From Pelotomaculum sp. UBA1371 (GTDB lineage Bacteria; Bacillota; Desulfotomaculia; Desulfotomaculales; Pelotomaculaceae), in assembly GCA_002305915.1 (NCBI GenBank), contig DBRJ01000061.1:1-37271 (forward strand): 37,271 nucleotides of DNA. Reading direction: 5' to 3'. Each line of letters starts with the position of its first letter. Positions within the stretch are counted from its first letter, which is position 1. Of the stretch, positions 33,628 to 37,271 are shown piece by piece. The notes beneath the pieces are model-generated. The model did not search any database. It was not told the origin of the DNA and worked only from the letters and a program-made list of their open reading frames with translations. Made by a program: the position numbers and the translations under genes.

Positions 33628-34837
33628 TTCTGATAACCTCCATGGGGTTCAGGCCCGCTGCCCGGCGGGCCGGCACCAGAGCAGCCACCGAGGCTGAAAG
33701 GACAGCCAATACTGCCGGCAGCAGGATGTTTGTAAGGGTGATTTTCAATTCGTATGTCGGACCGCCGCTGCTCTTGGTCCCAAACATAAACAGGCTGGTC
33801 ATGCCTAGCCCCAGCAAAATGCCTAGCAGTGCCCCGAAAAACCCCATTGAAAAACCCTGGATGATAAAAATACGGGCGGCGCTTTTGTCATTGGTTCCCA
33901 TTGCCTTCAAAATGCCCAGCTGGCGGGATTTTTGAATGGCAATTATGGCCAGGACACTGGCAATACCCAGGGTGATGCTGAGCAAAACAAAGAACTGGAT
34001 CATAGCGGAAGAGGTGTCCTGCGCTTGCAGGCCGCTCAGCAATTCCTGGTTTCTTTCCTGCCAGGACTCCACCTTAACCTGACTAAGACTGCCTCTAAGA
34101 CTTTCAGCCAGGCCGTCCGCCGCAAAAACATCATGCACTTGAATTTCTATGGACGAAATCCCGGTGATGTCCAGAAAATTTTGAGCCCTGTCCAGGGACA
34201 TCACAACCATATTATTGGCTGCCGAAGAACCCAGGTCGAATATACCCTTGATGGAAAAATAATCGCCTGCACCTGTTTGATTTCTCAGGTAAAAAGTGTC
34301 TCCCACTTTCAGGCCTGATTTATCAGATGAAGCCCTGCCGATCAAAACGTTGTTGCCGCCCGGCCGGGGGTCCCCGCTTACAGTGTTCTTATTAAACTTA
34401 TAAATCACATCAGCTTCAGGCAGGGTTACCCCTTTAATCAGAACAGGAAAAGACGATCTGCCTTTTTCTATGTAACCATTGCCGTTAATCATTGGTGCAG
34501 CGACAGTTATTTCCTCAATCCCGCTCAGGTAATCACTGTAGCGCTGCCAGGACAGTATTTCACTTTCCTCGGTTTTTAGCGGTCTCTGGTAATCATCTAT
34601 GGCTCCCCCGCCAATCCCCAGGGGCTGCGGGGAAGACAAGGGAGGCGCGATGGTAACGTGCGGAGAAGAGCCGATGGTGCGCTGAATGAGGTTTCTCTGC
34701 AAACCATCCATCAGAGATATTAAAAAGACCTGCACGGCCACCCCAATTGCAATGCCCAGGATGATCAGCACCGTCTGCGACCTGCCGTTCACAAGAAACC
34801 TCCGGGCAATCATGAATTCATAACTATTTAACCGCAT
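33620..34837 (-). CDS. FtsX-type ABC permease (MacB/LolC family)
   Basis: 405 residues from ATG 34837, nine bases after GGGAGG; it overlaps the stop of the adaptor gene (14 bases shared). Four membrane segments: one near residues 22-45, then a large extracellular MacB_PCD-like domain (~50-270), then three segments. The FtsX-domain pattern is clear near IQKSRQLGILKAMGTNDKSA and LVPARRAAGLNPMEVIRNG. With the ATPase and the adaptor it forms a MacAB-like system, exporting a peptide, lipid or drug across the single membrane. Confidence 0.9.
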   Translation of the reverse strand: MRLNSYEFMIARRFLVNGRSQTVLIILGIAIGVAVQVFLISLMDGLQRNLIQRTIGSSPHVTIAPPLSSPQPLGIGGGAIDDYQRPLKTEESEILSWQRYSDYLSGIEEITVAAPMINGNGYIEKGRSSFPVLIKGVTLPEADVIYKFNKNTVSGDPRPGGNNVLIGRASSDKSGLKVGDTFYLRNQTGAGDYFSIKGIFDLGSSAANNMVVMSLDRAQNFLDITGISSIEIQVHDVFAADGLAESLRGSLSQVKVESWQERNQELLSGLQAQDTSSAMIQFFVLLSITLGIASVLAIIAIQKSRQLGILKAMGTNDKSAARIFIIQGFSMGFFGALLGILLGLGMTSLFMFGTKSSGGPTYELKITLTNILLPAVLAVLSASVAALVPARRAAGLNPMEVIRNG

Positions 34838-36044
34838 CGGGCAGGACCTCCCGGCCGAGATGTACTCTAAAGCCCGTTTTCTTTGCCGGGGACAGCACCA
34901 CGGTTCCTTCCGGGAGGTTTTCGGCAATAACCCAGCGCTCGCCCACACTTCGGTATGTTAACGGTGTTTTCACAGCTTTATTATTTTGCATAACCCATAC
35001 GGAAGCTTCCTTTTCCGAGTAATCCACAAATTGCTGGGGCAGTGCCAAAACCTGCCTGTTCATCTCCGACAAAATTTCAATGTTTGCGGCCATGCCATAT
35101 TTGATAAAGTCTTTCGCGTTTTTTATTTTCAGCCTCAAGAGGCAGGTTCCTTTTTGCTCGTCAATTTGTGGAGCAATGTAAAAGAGTTCGGCTTCCAGCT
35201 TGTCCCGGGGATAGGCGTCAAGAGACACTAGAGCAGCTTGTCCCGGTTTGAGCCGGGAAAGCTCTTTCTGGTCTACATCTGCCTCAACCACCCAGTTTTG
35301 CTGCCTCAACACGGCTAAAATCACATCCCCGGCCGTTACCTGCTGGCCTGTTGAGTAATTAATCCTGCTGACAGTCCCTGTAACCGGTGATACTATTTTC
35401 TTATTAGCTACTTCATTTTGGGCAATTTTCAACTGGGTTTCATAATAGGAAACCTGGGCATCAATTTCCGCCATGCTGCTTCCTCCGGCCAGGGCGTCTC
35501 TGGTAATAACAGCCTGATTATATTGAGAAAGCAGAAGTTGATAATTATTGCAGGCTTTTTCATAATCCACCGCCGGCACAGCCCCGTGCTCATTAAGTAT
35601 TTTTAGACGGTTCATTTCTTGCTCTGCTTCTAATAGCTTAACTTGATCCTGGCGGATCTGCTCTTCCTGCCTGGGCAATACTTCTTCTTCAATGTTTTTT
35701 TTCTTGCTTCGGATCAGGTTAAGATTGCTCATAGCCGACAACACATTCTGCCTGTCCTGGTAGTCATCCATTTCGACGAGCAACTGGCCTTCACGTACCA
35801 GTTCCCCCTCCCGGCAGTTAATGGCTGTTATTTTTCCGGATGTAGCAGCAGCAATCTCATATGGCTGAGGAAAGCTGACCCGCCCGCTTGCCAGCACGGT
35901 ATAGTTGAGATCAAGGGGCTTTAGACTGTAATAATCAAATGTATTCCTTTTGAGGTAGATCAAGCGTGATCCCAGCAATAGTAGTAGAAGCACGAGAAAA
36001 ACCGCTGATATCTTCAGCCCTCGGGCTTTCTTTTTTTCGGCCAT
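34824..36044 (-). CDS. HlyD/MacA-type membrane fusion (adaptor) protein
   Basis: 406 residues; GAAGGGAG lies 9 bases before ATG 36044. One N-terminal membrane segment (residues ~10-26), then a lipoyl-like half (KITAINCREGELVREGQLLV), a coiled-coil hairpin rich in Glu/Gln/Lys (residues ~90-190), the second lipoyl half (KKIVSPVTGTVSRINYSTGQ) and beta-barrel domains. It is the MacA-like partner of the permease and ATPase downstream. In a Gram-positive cell it would act outside the membrane without an outer-membrane channel. Confidence 0.9.
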   Translation of the reverse strand: MAEKKKARGLKISAVFLVLLLLLLGSRLIYLKRNTFDYYSLKPLDLNYTVLASGRVSFPQPYEIAAATSGKITAINCREGELVREGQLLVEMDDYQDRQNVLSAMSNLNLIRSKKKNIEEEVLPRQEEQIRQDQVKLLEAEQEMNRLKILNEHGAVPAVDYEKACNNYQLLLSQYNQAVITRDALAGGSSMAEIDAQVSYYETQLKIAQNEVANKKIVSPVTGTVSRINYSTGQQVTAGDVILAVLRQQNWVVEADVDQKELSRLKPGQAALVSLDAYPRDKLEAELFYIAPQIDEQKGTCLLRLKIKNAKDFIKYGMAANIEILSEMNRQVLALPQQFVDYSEKEASVWVMQNNKAVKTPLTYRSVGERWVIAENLPEGTVVLSPAKKTGFRVHLGREVLPDAVK

Positions 36045-36280
36045 GCTTTTAAGCTCCCTTCCAACGAGTTAAGCAATTAAAGGGGGTAGAGGAGTTTAAG
36101 ATAAGTTGATTAATATTCAGTATGATCAAAAGAAGATATTTCAGTTACCGTATACCGTTGATCCGGCTTCATCAGAGATATAATGAATCCAGGCTCATTT
36201 TTAAACATTAAATATTGTTATTAAGGAAGGCCTGGATCTTTAACGGAATAAACTAGTAGACAAAATACGATAAGCAAAAA
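36045..36280. promoter_or_regulatory. Promoter/leader region between padR and the adaptor gene
   Basis: Contains an inverted pair ATCCAGGC (36187-36194) / GCCTGGAT (36230-36237) around an AT-rich loop with AACA...TGTT symmetry, and a direct repeat of ACCGTATACCGT type near 36148-36160. These are candidates for PadR binding; no clear promoter was identified. Confidence 0.35.
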
Positions 36281-36679
36281 TTAAAGATCCCTATCCAGCT
36301 CTTCCAGGTGCAGTGTAAGCAACTCAATGGTTCGTTTCAGCCGCGGTTTAATTTCATCCCGCATATCTTTATAGACTTCTCTCCCGGCGTCTTTCAGCTC
36401 ATAAACACGCTTGGGAATTCCGCTTGAATCATCAACATGTTCTGAAACAAGACCCAAACGCGTCATTTTCTTTAACAGAGGGTAAACGGACCCCGGGGAA
36501 GGCCTCCAGTTTCCCCCGGTAACCTGATAGATCCGGTCGATGATTTTTTTTCCATACATTTTCTCCCGGGCTAGCAGGCCCAGGACATAATAGGGTAGGA
36601 GGCCCTTTAAGAGCAGGCCCCTGCTTAATTTGGAAAAATCAATGAGTTTCTCATATATGTTTTCTTTTTCCTTTTTCAT
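36281..36679 (-). CDS. PadR-family transcriptional regulator
   Basis: 132 residues from ATG 36679; longer in-frame starts up to 36763 have no better binding site. The winged-helix PadR domain is evident: GLLPYYVLGLLAREKMYGKK, then RPSPGSVYPLLKKMTRLGLV and RVYELKDAGREVY in the wing, with a C-terminal helix for dimerisation. PadR proteins usually repress adjacent transporter genes and themselves and are relieved by a ligand. It lies 236 bases upstream of the MacAB-like operon on the same strand, so that operon is the likely target. Confidence 0.9.
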   Translation of the reverse strand: MKKEKENIYEKLIDFSKLSRGLLLKGLLPYYVLGLLAREKMYGKKIIDRIYQVTGGNWRPSPGSVYPLLKKMTRLGLVSEHVDDSSGIPKRVYELKDAGREVYKDMRDEIKPRLKRTIELLTLHLEELDRDL

Positions 36680-36997
36680 GTTCTGCCGGATACATGCCCC
36701 TGAGTAGCTGCGGGACGCTCCCGTTAAAGCACAACTCCTTCCCTGTAGCAGTTTATTGAGCAATCTAATTACAAGGCTTTGCTGCTGTATGCAAAAAGGT
36801 TTTCAACCTTTACCATAAACAGTATCTTAATTAATGGTAAGAAGATAAATTGGGCGGTTTATTATTCATATCGGTAGCGATATATATCGTTAACAATAGT
36901 TTATCACCTGATTTATCCAATAGTCAACCATTTTCAGAACGGTTCCCTGATTCTTCCTGGCAGATTACCTTGGGAACCATTTTTCTGCCCTTTTTTA

Positions 36998-37037
36998 AAA
37001 AAAGAAACCCGGTTTTCATAGGGCGAAGAAAGCCGGG
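36998..37037 (-). terminator. Minus-strand rho-independent terminator
   Basis: CCCGGTTTTC (37008-37017) pairs with GAAAGCCGGG (37028-37037) with one G-T pair; on the minus strand it is followed by TTTCTTTTTTT. It implies a minus-strand transcript coming from beyond the window end. Confidence 0.75.
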
Positions 37038-37072
37038 AACGTCAGAGGAGAGTATTTCAGATGTATGGGGTG

Positions 37073-37183
37073 CTAAGTTATTACAAATGTAAGTTTAAAT
37101 CCGTCAGGTGGGGGAATATTCATTATTCCCCAGTTTTCAACGATAAAGCAGGATTCTTTCGTACTTGTGTGTCGTTTGAGCAT
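37073..37183 (-). pseudogene. Short frame with an NrfD-like C-terminal remnant
   Basis: A 36-codon frame containing CFIVEN. Its DNA (37134-37151) is identical over 18 bases, in the same reading frame, to the end of the NrfD-like gene (around 28628-28645). No ribosome binding site. It could be the decayed tail of a second NrfD-type gene, or chance. Confidence 0.3.
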
Positions 37184-37271
37184 GTGCTATGCAATCTGAC
37201 TTAAATGAAAACCTGTTGTTTTTTTGGGAATCACCTCCTTATAAATGTAATGCCGGGCCGGCGATGCGAAA

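Larger units (their letters stand above)
36680..37271. other. 592-base terminal region without a convincing gene
   Basis: Upstream of padR it holds inverted repeats AAAGGTT (36795-36801) / AACCTTT (36805-36811), TTACCAT (36810-36816) / ATGGTAA (36834-36840) and the 12-base palindrome CGATATATATCG (36878-36889). Further on are a minus-strand terminator (36998-37037), a hairpin GGGGAATA (37111-37118) / TATTCCCC (37124-37131) and a minus-strand AAGGAGGTGA (37231-37240) not followed by a sizeable frame. Confidence 0.6.

Noticed and set aside
36850..37092. 80-codon plus-strand open frame
   Set aside because: No binding site, runs through a palindrome and a minus-strand terminator, no recognisable domain.
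37229..37240. Match to the 3' end of 16S rRNA (AATCACCTCCTT)
   Set aside because: No other 16S sequence precedes it; it is simply a perfect Shine-Dalgarno sequence on the minus strand.

Overview
The window reads as a chromosomal segment of a Gram-positive, spore-forming anaerobe, most likely a Peptococcaceae/Desulfotomaculum-type Firmicute such as Pelotomaculum or a relative. This is inferred from sporulation genes (spoIVFA, spoIVFB, spo0B), strong AAGGAGG-type ribosome binding sites with frequent TTG/GTG starts, a leuS T-box leader, ferredoxin-dependent 2-oxoacid oxidoreductase and [FeFe] hydrogenase genes, and the gene order PBP2-min-rodA-spoIVF-radical SAM-rng-rplU-rpmA-spo0B-obg-proB-nadD-rsfS-leuS. 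Species cannot be fixed from the sequence alone.

Positions 1-20000 are a nearly all plus-strand housekeeping block. It opens inside a class B penicillin-binding protein and continues with minC (C-terminal domain only), minD, minE and rodA. One minus-strand UbiA/MenA-type prenyltransferase interrupts the run. Then come a SpoIVFA-like pseudo-peptidase and the SpoIVFB site-2 protease, two radical-SAM-linked proteins, RNase G/E, ribosomal proteins L21 and L27, Spo0B, Obg, ProB, NadD, an RRM protein, RsfS, a T-box with a CTC (Leu) specifier, and LeuS.

Positions 20000-25500 hold minus-strand energy metabolism: a four-gene korDABC operon for a 2-oxoacid (probably 2-oxoglutarate):ferredoxin oxidoreductase with its own terminator, followed by a PAS/AAA+/Fis regulator of the sigma-54 class. 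Positions 25460-27030 are plus strand: a DUF421 membrane protein and ComEA.

Positions 27031-28510 are a decayed accessory island: a YmaF-like histidine-rich protein and a broken VRR-NUC nuclease gene, flanked by two diverged direct copies of a ~130 bp element. In both copies the terminal hairpin, and one internal stem, keep base pairing through matching changes on both arms. This looks like a repeated structured RNA or mobile hairpin element and is the least explained signal here.

Positions 28550-32200 (minus) encode a membrane-bound exported [FeFe] hydrogenase: a Tat-lipoprotein HydA with fused small subunit, a HybA-like four-cluster ferredoxin protein, and an NrfD/HybB-like quinone-interacting membrane subunit. 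Together with the MenA-type gene this suggests electron exchange between H2 and a menaquinone pool. After an AT-rich gap, positions 32900-36700 (minus) carry a PadR regulator and a MacAB-like export system (HlyD adaptor, FtsX-type permease, ATPase). The last ~590 bases hold no convincing gene, only palindromes, a minus-strand terminator and a possible NrfD-like remnant.
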